Below, in pieces: positions 6,674 through 13,787 of a stretch of 15,243 nt of DNA. A program made the translations under genes and the position numbers. Under the pieces are notes generated by a model, which did not search any database, had not been told where the DNA came from, and saw nothing but the letters and a program-made list of their open reading frames with translations. Numbering within the stretch: the stretch's first letter is position 1; every line of letters starts with the position of its first letter. The stretch is from Dehalococcoidia bacterium UBA1141 (GTDB taxonomy: Bacteria > Chloroflexota > Dehalococcoidia > Lucifugimonadales > UBA3495): the NCBI GenBank assembly GCA_002311385.1, contig DCAE01000103.1:1-15243 (forward strand). Direction: 5' to 3'.

Positions 6674-7457
6674 TTAACCTAACAATCCCATGTATATTGC
6701 CTCGGTCTGCTCCGAAGGGTCGGGGCCTGTCTGATCGGCTAGAAGCTCTCTAAATTGATGGTAAACCCGGACCGCTTCCGCCCGGTTGCCTATCGCGCAA
6801 TTCGCCTGCATCAATAGCTGATAAGCTTTTTCCCTCAAGGTGTCCAACCGAATCGCCTCTGTGGCGGTCTCGACCGCAATCATCGGCTCTCCCAATAGCA
6901 ACTGGCTTTCCGACAAACAGTCCAGCGCCCTTCCAAGCTGCCGTTGCAACTTACCCCTCACGGAGTCGACCCAGAACCCTTCTATGCCGGGCAGAAATGG
7001 TCTCCGGGCAATGCACACCGCAGCGCCTGCAGGGCCCAAAACCTGTTCTGGCTTTCCGTTTCTGATGTGAGCCTCCGCCCGGTCTACAGACGATGCCACC
7101 GCCTCAACGTCTATCCAAACGTCTGTAGGCAAACCCAATTGATATTGCCCGGAGCTTCGAGCGAAGTAGACCCCAGATTCGACCAAAGGTGTTTTCAACA
7201 GGTGGCTTCTGAGTCTACTGGTAAGTGCGCTCAAGGCTCCTTCCCATGCGGGGGGACAGGTCGTCTTCCCAAACGACTGTGGCTAGTTCTTCTTTGGTCA
7301 CCGGCCGGATGCGCTCGCTCACCAAATAGGCAAAAACCAAGCGGCCTTGCTTGCCCCTTAAGTCGGGTTCATTGAGCAGCACTTCCCCGTCAACTTCCAG
7401 GGAGACACGCCCTGTAAGACAAACCCTGATGCTCACGGGTTGCCAAACTTTTGCCAA
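6674..7457 (-). pseudogene. SARP/BTAD-type transcriptional regulator with frameshift
   Basis: Two overlapping minus-strand frames together make one regulator of about 260 residues. Frame one (from TTG 7457) carries the OmpR-like winged-helix start: VCLTGRVSLEVDGEVLL, GKQGRLVFAYLVSERIRPVT, ELATVVWEDDLSP. Frame two (from about 7249 to TAA 6674-6676) continues AWEGALSALTSRLRSHLL and then the helical BTAD domain (REKAYQLLMQANCAIGNRAE, AVRVYHQFRELLADQTGPDP). Dropping one base of the six-C run (7250-7255, G on the plus strand) joins them perfectly as DDLSP-AWEGAL. Such proteins are DNA-binding activators. No good ribosome binding site precedes TTG 7457; GTG 7436 is an alternative. Either the gene is broken or the base is a sequencing or assembly error in the homopolymer. 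Confidence 0.82.
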
Positions 7458-7515
7458 GGTTTTTGCAACATGAGGGGTTTATTATAGCTTCATTAAAACA
7501 AAAGGGAGGCAACCA

Positions 7516-7668
7516 ATGGCAAAAGCAGTCAATTGTCCCTGTGGCGAAGTAATCAAGGCAGATACGGACGATGAGTTGGTCAGGCTGGTGCAAACCCATG
7601 GCAAGGATGTTCACCAGCAAGAGGTCAGCCGGGAAGACGCAATGGCAATGGCTCAACCCGTAGAATAG
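7516..7668 (+). CDS. DUF1059-like small cysteine protein
   Basis: A 50-residue protein starting MAKAVNCPCGEVIKADTDDE, followed by LVRLVQTHGKDVHQQ and ending at TAG 7666-7668. The CPCG motif, the acidic TDDEL turn and the later HxxxVH pattern match the DUF1059 family of tiny soluble proteins, whose function is unknown; the paired Cys and His suggest possible metal binding. GGGAGG at 7504-7509 lies 6 bases before ATG 7516, a strong start. It is transcribed away from the regulator gene, 58 bases apart. Confidence 0.8.
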   Translation: MAKAVNCPCGEVIKADTDDELVRLVQTHGKDVHQQEVSREDAMAMAQPVE

Positions 7669-7694
7669 CCCCCAACCAGCTGAACACTAATGCA

Positions 7695-7752
7695 GGCGCA
7701 AGTTGTGCCCCGAAATAGTTGGCCAAATTCGGGGACTGAGGCAGCTTGCGCC
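7695..7752. repeat. Two-tier inverted repeat upstream of the lipoprotein gene
   Basis: GGCGCAAG 7695-7702 pairs with CTTGCGCC 7745-7752, and inside it CCCCGAA 7708-7714 pairs with TTCGGGG 7728-7734. The loop contains the palindrome TTGGCCAA (7719-7726). It lies between the DUF1059-like gene and the SnoaL-like gene, so it could end the first transcript or control the second, or be another dispersed palindrome. There is no U-tract. Confidence 0.5.
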
Positions 7753-7810
7753 GTGGGAATTACCCAGACGGACAATCAGCCAGATTTTTACGATTTCTTA
7801 GGAGAGTTTG

Positions 7811-8356
7811 ATGCAGGCCCTAAATTTTCAGAAACAGCTGACGGGCAGAATGGCATTTTGGCTGGCGGCAACAATAATCGTGAGTATGCTTGCCTTGATT
7901 GCTTGTGGAGATTCAAATTCCTCTGAAACAGTTGCTTCACAGGCAGATGAAAACAAACTAGTGGTCGGCAGATTCATCGAAGAGTTCAAGAACAAGGCCA
8001 ACCACGACATCGTCGATGAGCTTTTGACCGACGACTTCGTACACCATCTCAAGGATCCCCGATTGCCGCCTGGCCGACCAGCTATCAAGCTGTTGGGCCA
8101 GTCCATCGCAGGTGGGTTTCCCGTTGTAAAAGCGACAGTTGAGGAATTGCTAGCCGTTGGGGACAAGGTTATAGAACGAACCTCTGTTGCAGCAACCCAC
8201 ACCGGGGAATTCAATGGCATACCGGCGACGGGCAACAAGGTAAATTGGACTGAAATTCACATCTACCGGCTGATCGACGGCAATATCGTGGAGTTGTGGT
8301 CAGAAATCGACCTACTCGCCCTTTTAACTCAATTGGGCGCACTTCCAGGAACTTAA
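7811..8356 (+). CDS. SnoaL-like (ester cyclase family) lipoprotein
   Basis: A 181-residue protein with a lipoprotein signal peptide: a hydrophobic core (FWLAATIIVSMLALIAC) and lipobox LIAC with Cys32 as the predicted lipidated residue, so the mature domain should sit outside the membrane. Residues 48-178 form a SnoaL/ester-cyclase type NTF2-like fold: VGRFIEEFKNKANHDIVDEL, FVHH (77-80), TSVAATHTGEFNGIPATG (124-141) and the tail EIHIYRLIDGNIVELWSEID (148-167). Family members bind small hydrophobic molecules and some are cyclases or isomerases; most environmental homologues are uncharacterised. ATG 7811 is chosen over TTG 7808 because AGGAG 7800-7804 is spaced 6 bases from it. Confidence 0.85.
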   Translation: MQALNFQKQLTGRMAFWLAATIIVSMLALIACGDSNSSETVASQADENKLVVGRFIEEFKNKANHDIVDELLTDDFVHHLKDPRLPPGRPAIKLLGQSIAGGFPVVKATVEELLAVGDKVIERTSVAATHTGEFNGIPATGNKVNWTEIHIYRLIDGNIVELWSEIDLLALLTQLGALPGT

Positions 8357-8380
8357 ACGCTAGTCAGGCAATCGGTCTAA

Positions 8381-8450
8381 GGCCACAGAGGCCCAGACAA
8401 CACAGAGCTAATCTAAAAATACCTCGTGTTTTCCATGCCTCTGTGGCTAG
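8381..8450. repeat. Palindromic repeat between convergent genes
   Basis: The left arm 8381-8407 (core CCACAGAGGC) and right arm 8423-8450 (core GCCTCTGTGG) are an imperfect inverted pair: ten perfect outer base pairs, then partial pairing of ACACAGAG with CTCGTGT. It lies between the SnoaL-like gene and the Trm112-like gene, which converge, so it can serve as a two-way terminator. Its core resembles the dispersed CCACAGAG-type repeat found in many environmental genomes. Confidence 0.5.
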
Positions 8451-8456
8451 CCATTC

Positions 8457-8639
8457 TCAGGTCCGCATCTGGGGCGGCAACAGGTTGGGAATTGCGTCAT
8501 CGATGGGGTAAGTCTCGTCGCATTCGGCGCAGAACAAAGACCCGGTGATTATTTCGTCTCCGTCCTCTGCTTCAACCTTTAACTCCAATTCCCCTTTACA
8601 CACCGGGCAAGCTAGGATCTCCATGAGGTTTTTCTTCAT
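8457..8639 (-). CDS. Trm112-like zinc protein
   Basis: A 60-residue protein, MKKNLMEILACPVCKGELEL at the start, with two CxxC pairs: Cys11/Cys14 and Cys37/Cys40, followed by YPIDDAIPNLLP. This is the Trm112p-like family (COG2835 as I recall). Small zinc-ribbon members activate or stabilise methyltransferases; bacterial partners are poorly known. AGGTGG precedes ATG 8639 by 3 bases. It is the last gene of an apparent three-gene minus-strand operon, 50 bases after the CopD-like gene. Length is normal for the family. Confidence 0.85.
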   Translation of the reverse strand: MKKNLMEILACPVCKGELELKVEAEDGDEIITGSLFCAECDETYPIDDAIPNLLPPQMRT

Positions 8640-8689
8640 CCGCCACCTGTTTTGTTAGCTTTCAGCAATCAGCGTTCAGTTATCATCTA

Positions 8690-9169
8690 TTAGTCCAAAC
8701 TAGTCTCGAACAACGCGCTCAGGACATCGGCCAAGCCGAATACCACCAAACCGATTATCAACACCGAGGTAGTGCCCGTCAAGCTTGACCTGACTTTCCC
8801 CAACCAACCGCTTCCTGAGGGAAGGTCTTCAGGGTAGCTTCGGGGATTCAGGAACCTGACTATGTAGAACATGTAGCAGGCCAGGGCGATTTTCACCACC
8901 AGCACCGCCACGTAGGCCAAAGTTATGTTATCTTCCGTCAACCTGGCAACGGACAATATAACGCCGGTAAGCAGTAAAACGCTGATGGCAGTGTTGACCA
9001 GACCTCGGTATTCGATACCCATGATTCGACTGGTCTCCGCCGCCGCTGGAGCACGCCGATTGACCGGACGCCACACCATCAGGTAAAAAATCCCGCCGCC
9101 AACCCAGGCCACGGCGCCTAAGGCGTGGCCCCAGCGTATCGCCAACAATATCCAATCTAAAGGGTTCAT
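8690..9169 (-). CDS. Four-helix membrane protein, CopD-like
   Basis: A 159-residue inner-membrane protein with four predicted helices: about residues 6-32, 58-78, 84-104 and 131-155. The first helix contains IRWGHALGAVAWVGGGIFYL, which matches the (H)xxAxxxWVGG pattern of CopD and related four- to eight-helix proteins; His14 could bind metal or heme. A role in copper handling is suggested by the family name only and is not shown here. The neighbouring upstream gene encodes a thioredoxin-like lipoprotein of the kind used in cytochrome or copper-centre maturation, 45 bases away, so the two may work together at the membrane. Upstream of ATG 9169 there is only a weak GAGAAG ribosome binding site. 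Confidence 0.72.
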   Translation of the reverse strand: MNPLDWILLAIRWGHALGAVAWVGGGIFYLMVWRPVNRRAPAAAETSRIMGIEYRGLVNTAISVLLLTGVILSVARLTEDNITLAYVAVLVVKIALACYMFYIVRFLNPRSYPEDLPSGSGWLGKVRSSLTGTTSVLIIGLVVFGLADVLSALFETSLD

Positions 9170-9214
9170 ATCTTCTCAGGGTGACGGAGCGACCCGAAAA
9201 TCAGAATTTTAGTG

Positions 9215-9784
9215 TCAGCCACCGGTCCGACCTCCGGCCATCTCCAGCACCATGCCAACGAGTTCTTCCTCATCAAGGGCACTAACAAACGTTCTGAAGA
9301 CCCGGCCTGAATCGTCGATAAACACAGTGGTGGGATAAGCCTGGATTTGGAACATCTCGGCCACCCTAGCGCGTATGTCAGTAGCAAAACCGTAGGTCAG
9401 CCCCAGTTCGGAGACAAAGTCCCTGGCGTCTTGCTCACTGTCAAACCCCTGGGGCACGAAAATACCCAGGAACTTCACATTTGCTTCCTCCCCTTGGAAT
9501 AGCTTCCAAGCCGACTCGAAGGCGGGCATCTCCTCCCGGCAAGGGGCGCAAGTTGGATACCAGAAGTTGAGCACAACAAGGTTCTCTCTGGCCTGATTGG
9601 CAAGCCGGAACTCACTGCCGTCGAACTGGGTCAGTTGGAAATCCGGGGCTTTTGGTTCGTTGCCACCGCCGCAAGCCGCTACAAGGAAGGTTAATACTGC
9701 CAACCCGATGGCTGTGCGCCATAGCCAACGATTCTGTAGCTTCGGCCATGGTGTTGGGAGAGGGCGGATGTGTGGAAGGGTCAT
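9215..9784 (-). CDS. TlpA-like thioredoxin-fold lipoprotein
   Basis: A 189-residue exported redoxin. A charged N-terminus and hydrophobic stretch (WRTAIGLAVLTFLVAAC) end in lipobox VAAC with Cys38 as the lipid anchor. The thioredoxin domain begins KAPDFQLTQFDGSEFRL (45-61), has the active site FWYPTCAPCREEMP with redox pair Cys79-Cys82, and the cis-proline Pro151 in AYPTTVFID. It would work on the outer face of the membrane as a thiol-disulfide oxidoreductase, for example reducing apocytochromes or a copper site. It leads the minus-strand operon with the CopD-like and Trm112-like genes. No good ribosome binding site is visible before ATG 9784, so the true start could lie slightly downstream. 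Confidence 0.88.
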   Translation of the reverse strand: MTLPHIRPLPTPWPKLQNRWLWRTAIGLAVLTFLVAACGGGNEPKAPDFQLTQFDGSEFRLANQARENLVVLNFWYPTCAPCREEMPAFESAWKLFQGEEANVKFLGIFVPQGFDSEQDARDFVSELGLTYGFATDIRARVAEMFQIQAYPTTVFIDDSGRVFRTFVSALDEEELVGMVLEMAGGRTGG

Positions 9785-9974
9785 TAAGTGAAACGCCGAT
9801 AACTGCCTGAGAATCTGTTCCTCGCCTGGGAAGTCAGGCGGCTAGCGCCATTTTATAGTTGGCCCGCTGGCCGGTCAATCGAGACTGACAAAACGGGTTG
9901 CTATAGCACTGGAATGGAGCATATCATTCCCCAGAGACAATTCAGGCCGCAGATAAAATTCAGGGAGAAAGAAA

Positions 9975-10727
9975 ATGCGATTGGAGAATAAGGTCGCGCT
10001 AATCAGCGGCGGCGCTAGAGGCATGGGAGCGGTGGAAGCCAAGCTGTTTGCCAGAGAGGGCGCCAAGGTCGTCATCGGCGATGTTCTGGAGGATGAGGGC
10101 AAACAGACCGAGGCTGAGATTAACGAAGCTGGTGGACAGTGCTTATTCGTCATGTTGGATGTAACTAGTGAGGAAAACTGGAACCAAACGGTCGCAGCCA
10201 CGGTGGCGAGGTTTGGGAAGGTGGATATCTTGGTGAACAACGCCGGGATTTTCACCTTGGGCAACGTTGAAGACACCACCGTAGAGATGTGGGACCGGGT
10301 GATGGCCATCAACGGCAAAGGCGTATTCCTGGGCACCAAGGCGGTCATCCCCGAGATGCGGAAGGTCGGCGGGGGGTCGATAATCAACCTTTCCTCCGTG
10401 GCCGGGTTGATTGGCAGCGCCAGGGCAGCAGCCTATGGCGCGACAAAGGGGGCGGTGCGGATTTTCACCAAGTCCACAGCGGTCCAGTATGCCAAAGAGG
10501 GTATACGGGCCAATTCGGTTCATCCGGGGATTATCGATACCCCCATGACCGTACCTACCATACTTGTCGACGATGCCAGCCGCGAGGCTCAGATGGAGCG
10601 AACCCCTTTGGGCCGCTTGGGGCAATCGGAGGACGTGGCCAACGGCGTCTTGTTCCTGGCATCGGACGAATCGTCTTTCATGACCGGCAGCGAATTAGTG
10701 ATAGATGGCGGACTTACCGCCCAGTAA
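9975..10727 (+). CDS. Short-chain dehydrogenase/reductase (SDR), copy 1
   Basis: A 250-residue classical SDR. The cofactor site is SGGARGMG (11-18), with Asp36 at the end of the second strand (VIGDV) indicating NAD(H) preference. Also present are NNAG (88-91), Asn113 in MAINGKGVF, catalytic Ser141 in INLSSVAG, Tyr154 and Lys158 (YGATK), and the C-terminal GSELVIDGG. Family members oxidise or reduce secondary alcohols and ketones; the substrate cannot be told. AGGGAG at 9962-9967 is 7 bases before ATG 9975. A close paralogue begins 100 bases downstream on the same strand, separated by a palindromic repeat. Confidence 0.93.
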   Translation: MRLENKVALISGGARGMGAVEAKLFAREGAKVVIGDVLEDEGKQTEAEINEAGGQCLFVMLDVTSEENWNQTVAATVARFGKVDILVNNAGIFTLGNVEDTTVEMWDRVMAINGKGVFLGTKAVIPEMRKVGGGSIINLSSVAGLIGSARAAAYGATKGAVRIFTKSTAVQYAKEGIRANSVHPGIIDTPMTVPTILVDDASREAQMERTPLGRLGQSEDVANGVLFLASDESSFMTGSELVIDGGLTAQ

Positions 10728-10731
10728 ACCG

Positions 10732-10804
10732 TCACCGCAGAGGGACTGAGAGCGCAGAGCGTTAAATTGTGTTGACTCCGCGTCCTCTGCGTCTCTTCGG
10801 TGAA
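10732..10804. repeat. Palindromic repeat between the two SDR genes
   Basis: Left arm 10732-10759 (TCACCGCAGAGGGACTGAGA then GCGCAGAG) and right arm 10776-10804 (CTCCGCGTCCTCTGCGTCTC then TTCGGTGA) form an imperfect inverted pair with a 16-base loop. The core is the widespread CACCGCAGAGG-CGCAGAG dispersed repeat and is related to the one at 8381-8450. It occupies nearly all of the gap between the tandem SDR genes and could partly uncouple their expression. Confidence 0.55.
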
Positions 10805-10826
10805 ATAAACATCAGGAGGGATACCA

Positions 10827-11573
10827 ATGCGTTTGGAAAATAAAGTGGCTTTCATCAGCGGCGGTGGCCGAGGAATGGGCGAGGTTATGGCCAAATTGTT
10901 CGCTCAAGAAGGCGCCAGTGTGGTAATCGGCGATGTGCTTGAGGACGAAGGGAAACAGGTGGAGGCGGCAATCAACGAGACCGGCGCTAATTGCCTATTC
11001 GTCCGTCTGAACGTCACCGACGAAACCCAGTGGCAGCAAGCAGTGGCGGCAACGGCAACCCGGTTCGGGAAGTTGGACATACTGATTAACAACGCCGGTA
11101 TCTACCGCACAAATAAGATAGAAAACACCAGCGTCGAGGAGTGGGACCAGGTCTTGGCCATCAATGGCAAAGGGGTGTTCTTAGGCACCAAGGCGGCGAT
11201 TCCCGAGATGCGCAAGGCTGGCGGCGGCTCGATCATCAATCTATCGTCGGTGGCCGGCCTGGTGGGCAGCGCCGATTCTGGCGCCTACAATGCCTCCAAG
11301 GGCGCGGTGAGGCTGCTGACCAAGTCCACCGCCATTCAATACGCCAAGGAAGGCATCAGGGCCAACTCGATACATCCGGGGACCATAGAGACGCCCATGA
11401 CGGCGGATTTGCTGTCTGGTGAAGGCCGTCGGGACCGAATCAACCGCACACCTTTGCGCCGCTTGGGCCGGGCCGATGACGTGGCCTACGGTGCCCTGTA
11501 TCTGGCGTCGGACGAGGCATCATTCGTCACCGGCAGCGAGTTGGTGATTGACGGTGGCCGGACAGCGGAATAG
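10827..11573 (+). CDS. Short-chain dehydrogenase/reductase (SDR), copy 2
   Basis: A 248-residue paralogue of the preceding gene, about 70% identical by hand alignment. The catalytic and cofactor residues are the same: SGGGRGMG (11-18), Asp36, NNAG (88-91), Asn113, Ser141, Tyr154 and Lys158 (YNASK). Differences cluster at 93-110 (IYRTNKIEN against IFTLGNVED) and 192-203, where two residues are missing; these regions shape the substrate pocket and lid, so the two enzymes probably differ in substrate or form a mixed tetramer. AGGAGG 10814-10819 precedes ATG 10827 by 7 bases, a stronger start than copy 1. No further gene follows on this strand before the palindromic element at 11654. Confidence 0.93.
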   Translation: MRLENKVAFISGGGRGMGEVMAKLFAQEGASVVIGDVLEDEGKQVEAAINETGANCLFVRLNVTDETQWQQAVAATATRFGKLDILINNAGIYRTNKIENTSVEEWDQVLAINGKGVFLGTKAAIPEMRKAGGGSIINLSSVAGLVGSADSGAYNASKGAVRLLTKSTAIQYAKEGIRANSIHPGTIETPMTADLLSGEGRRDRINRTPLRRLGRADDVAYGALYLASDEASFVTGSELVIDGGRTAE

Positions 11574-11653
11574 CTATCTGCATTCATCGAGTAACCCCCG
11601 GTTGAGCAGATGTCAGGGCGTCGCAAGTTCGGAGCGGTTATTTACGGGAACAA

Positions 11654-11737
11654 CGTCATTCCGGCGCAGGCCGGAATCCAGAAATGGTCTTTACCCCAAT
11701 AGTTACTGGGCACCGGCCTCGGTCGGTGCGACGACGA
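11654..11737. repeat. Composite REP/MITE-like element
   Basis: The left part (11654-11681) contains the stem ATTCCGGC 11658-11665 / GCCGGAAT 11670-11677 with a GCAG loop, in the familiar CGTCATTCCGGC...GGAATCCAG context. The right part (about 11708-11737) carries CTGGGCACCGGCCTCGGTCG and then GTGCGACGAC, a related inverted unit. This pairing of two units is known for dispersed repeats of many environmental bacteria. It lies in the gap between convergent SDR copy 2 and the gamma-glutamyltransferase-like gene. Confidence 0.6.
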
Positions 11738-11763
11738 AAAAGCTGATTGCTGACTGCCTTAGG

Positions 11764-13506
11764 CTACCGGCCCATGGCGTACCCGTCCCGCCTGGGGTCG
11801 GCGCCTCCGCTGAGAGTGCCCCGTTCCCGGTCTACTTGGATGGCGCACAAGCAGCCCATCTTGGAGGTGAAGTCGTCCCAGATATCAACCTGATGACCCC
11901 GCCGCTCCAACTCGGCAATGGTATGTGCGGGTAATCGGCCTTCCACCCCCACCAAGCCTGGATAGTAGGCATGGGGCCAGAAAGAGTTGGGGAAACTCCA
12001 AGTGGATACCCGTGGCGCTTCCACTGCTTGTTGGACGTCCATGCCGAACTCCGCCACGTTCAGGAATAACTGGACCATCGATTGGGGCTGGACGTCACCG
12101 CCCGGAGTTCCGAATGGCATCCAAGCCTTGCCGTCTTTGAAGGCCAAGGCCGGATTGGGTGTCAACCTTGGACGTTTGCCTGGGGCAACCGAGCTAGGAT
12201 GGTCCGAGTCCAACCAGGACTGGGAGCCTCTCGGAGATATCACGAATCCCAGGCCCTTGGCCACCGGCGCGCCGCCCGCTGAGTCACTGGGTGTGGCTGA
12301 GAATGCGTTGCCCCATTTATCAACGACGCAGATATAGCTGGTGTCCGCTTCCAATCTGCCAGCGACCGGCTCGGGGTGAGCAGGTATGTGGCCGTTGGAA
12401 TCACCGCTCTGGAAGGCATATGGGTCTCCGGCGTAGGGCATGGCCGCTGACGCTTGGCTGGAGTCTATGGAGTTTCGACGCTGGGCAGCGTAGGCTTTGG
12501 ACAACAACCCCTCCAATGGGACGCCCACGAAGTCCGGGTCGCCGTAATAGGCATGGCGGTCAGCGAAAGCCAATTTCATGGCCTCCAAGAATGTGTGAAT
12601 GTACTCCGGGCTATTGTGGCCCATGCCCTTTAGGTCACAGTCTTCCAGAATATGCAGCGCCTGAATGCTCACCGGGCCCTGGCTCCAAGCGCCGCATGTA
12701 TACACATCAATACCGTTATAGCTGCCGATGGCCGGTGGCTCCACCTTGGCCTGAAAATCCGCCAAGTCTTCCATGGTGAGGAGCCCGCCTTGCTCCTGGC
12801 TGAAGCGGACCATCTCTTCTGCGATTTCACCCTTGTAGAAAAAGTCCCGGGCAGCCTGTAAGGCTTCTTCCCTTCCTTGGGAAGCGTTCTCCCGCTCGGC
12901 TTGAATTACTCTCTTGAAAGTCCTAGCCAAATCCGATTGCACCAAAACGTCGCCGATTCCAAGAGGTTTGCCGCCGGGAAAGAATGCCTCTAGTGTGGTG
13001 GTCCAACCATTGGCCGTGGCTTGAGCAAACAGCCCAGCTAGGGGTCTTTGTAGGCTGGCGGGAATGGGAAAGCCCTTCTCCGCTAGCTCCAAGGCCGGGG
13101 TCACCACATGCTCGAAGCTCATGGTGCCGTAAAGTTTCAGTGCCGTAATCCAGGCGTCAGCCGCCGCTGGTGTGACGGTCCGCAATATCCCGGAGGGCAA
13201 GTCGCCCCCGGCGTGCTGCTGAAAATACTCTATGCTGGCGGCTTTTGGCCACCGGCCCAAACCGGCGATGGTCGCTGTCTCTTGGCGCTGGGCGTCGTGA
13301 ACGATGATTGGCGCGACTCCCCCAAAGCCGGTGTATTGAGGAAGCGTCACGTTTATTACGATACCGGCGGCCACACCGGCATCGGTGGCGTTTCCACCCT
13401 GCTCCAGGATTCTGTATCCTGCTGCCGTAGCCAGGTAATGGCCCGAAGAAACCATGTGGGTGGTGCCGGTAATGAGAGGACGGTAACTCCGCAGTCCAAT
13501 AGCCAC
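11764..13506 (-). CDS. Gamma-glutamyltransferase-like Ntn hydrolase
   Basis: A 580-residue precursor of the gamma-glutamyltranspeptidase family, which self-cleaves before a threonine to give two subunits. The expected cleavage is Asp388/Thr389 in LEADTSYICVVDKWGN, giving subunits of about 388 and 192 residues. Other landmarks are GGNATDAGVAAGIV (37-50), GFGGVAP (60-66), GDPDFVGVP (322-330) and RLTPNPALAFKDGK (447-460). The usual GSPGGSR block is GTPGGDVQPQ (466-475), so the paired serines of the Escherichia coli oxyanion region are absent and the substrate may differ. There is no signal peptide, so the enzyme should be cytosolic. It starts with GTG 13506, AGAGG about 6 bases upstream. The adjacent glutamate-type dehydrogenase on the same strand could use released glutamate. 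Confidence 0.9.
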   Translation of the reverse strand: MAIGLRSYRPLITGTTHMVSSGHYLATAAGYRILEQGGNATDAGVAAGIVINVTLPQYTGFGGVAPIIVHDAQRQETATIAGLGRWPKAASIEYFQQHAGGDLPSGILRTVTPAAADAWITALKLYGTMSFEHVVTPALELAEKGFPIPASLQRPLAGLFAQATANGWTTTLEAFFPGGKPLGIGDVLVQSDLARTFKRVIQAERENASQGREEALQAARDFFYKGEIAEEMVRFSQEQGGLLTMEDLADFQAKVEPPAIGSYNGIDVYTCGAWSQGPVSIQALHILEDCDLKGMGHNSPEYIHTFLEAMKLAFADRHAYYGDPDFVGVPLEGLLSKAYAAQRRNSIDSSQASAAMPYAGDPYAFQSGDSNGHIPAHPEPVAGRLEADTSYICVVDKWGNAFSATPSDSAGGAPVAKGLGFVISPRGSQSWLDSDHPSSVAPGKRPRLTPNPALAFKDGKAWMPFGTPGGDVQPQSMVQLFLNVAEFGMDVQQAVEAPRVSTWSFPNSFWPHAYYPGLVGVEGRLPAHTIAELERRGHQVDIWDDFTSKMGCLCAIQVDRERGTLSGGADPRRDGYAMGR

Positions 13507-13615
13507 TTCACACCTCTAGTAGACGAATCTAAATCGTTATAGATGCACGAAATGATACCGGCGGCCTAATTGACTGTCAACGAAGGGGGTTTGCCAAACA
13601 AGTCTCCGTCAGAAT

Positions 13616-13689
13616 GTCATTCTGAGTGGAGCGAAGAATCTTTACGTCTGGGCAATGAGATTCTTCGTCGCTTCGCTCCTCAGAATGAC
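13616..13689. repeat. REP-like inverted repeat
   Basis: GTCATTCTGAG at 13616-13626 pairs perfectly with CTCAGAATGAC at 13679-13689. Inside, GCGAAGAATC (13631-13640) pairs with GATTCTTCG followed by TCGCTTCGCTC on the other arm with a small offset. This is the common dispersed palindrome of the GTCATTCTGAG type. It lies in the 281-base gap between two minus-strand genes, so it is downstream of the dehydrogenase transcript and upstream of the gamma-glutamyltransferase-like gene. Nothing else was recognised in that gap. Confidence 0.6.
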
Positions 13690-13787
13690 AGTTTTGAGGC
13701 AACGCCTCAACGAAGTCAGGAGTCGGAAGCAAGGGCTCGCATGCTAAGACTCCAATCGAAGCTGTTTAGTGTCACCTACTGGTTGGC

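Noticed and set aside
9875..10387. 170-residue minus-strand open frame opposite SDR copy 1
   Set aside because: It mirrors SDR codons and has a counterpart opposite the paralogue, as expected for an antisense shadow.
11548..11934. Plus-strand frame containing SFRRRPESRN
   Set aside because: The string is the known false translation of a dispersed palindromic repeat.
12291..12779. 162-residue plus-strand open frame opposite the gamma-glutamyltransferase-like gene
   Set aside because: Composition is rich in Arg, Trp and Pro as expected for an antisense shadow of a real gene.
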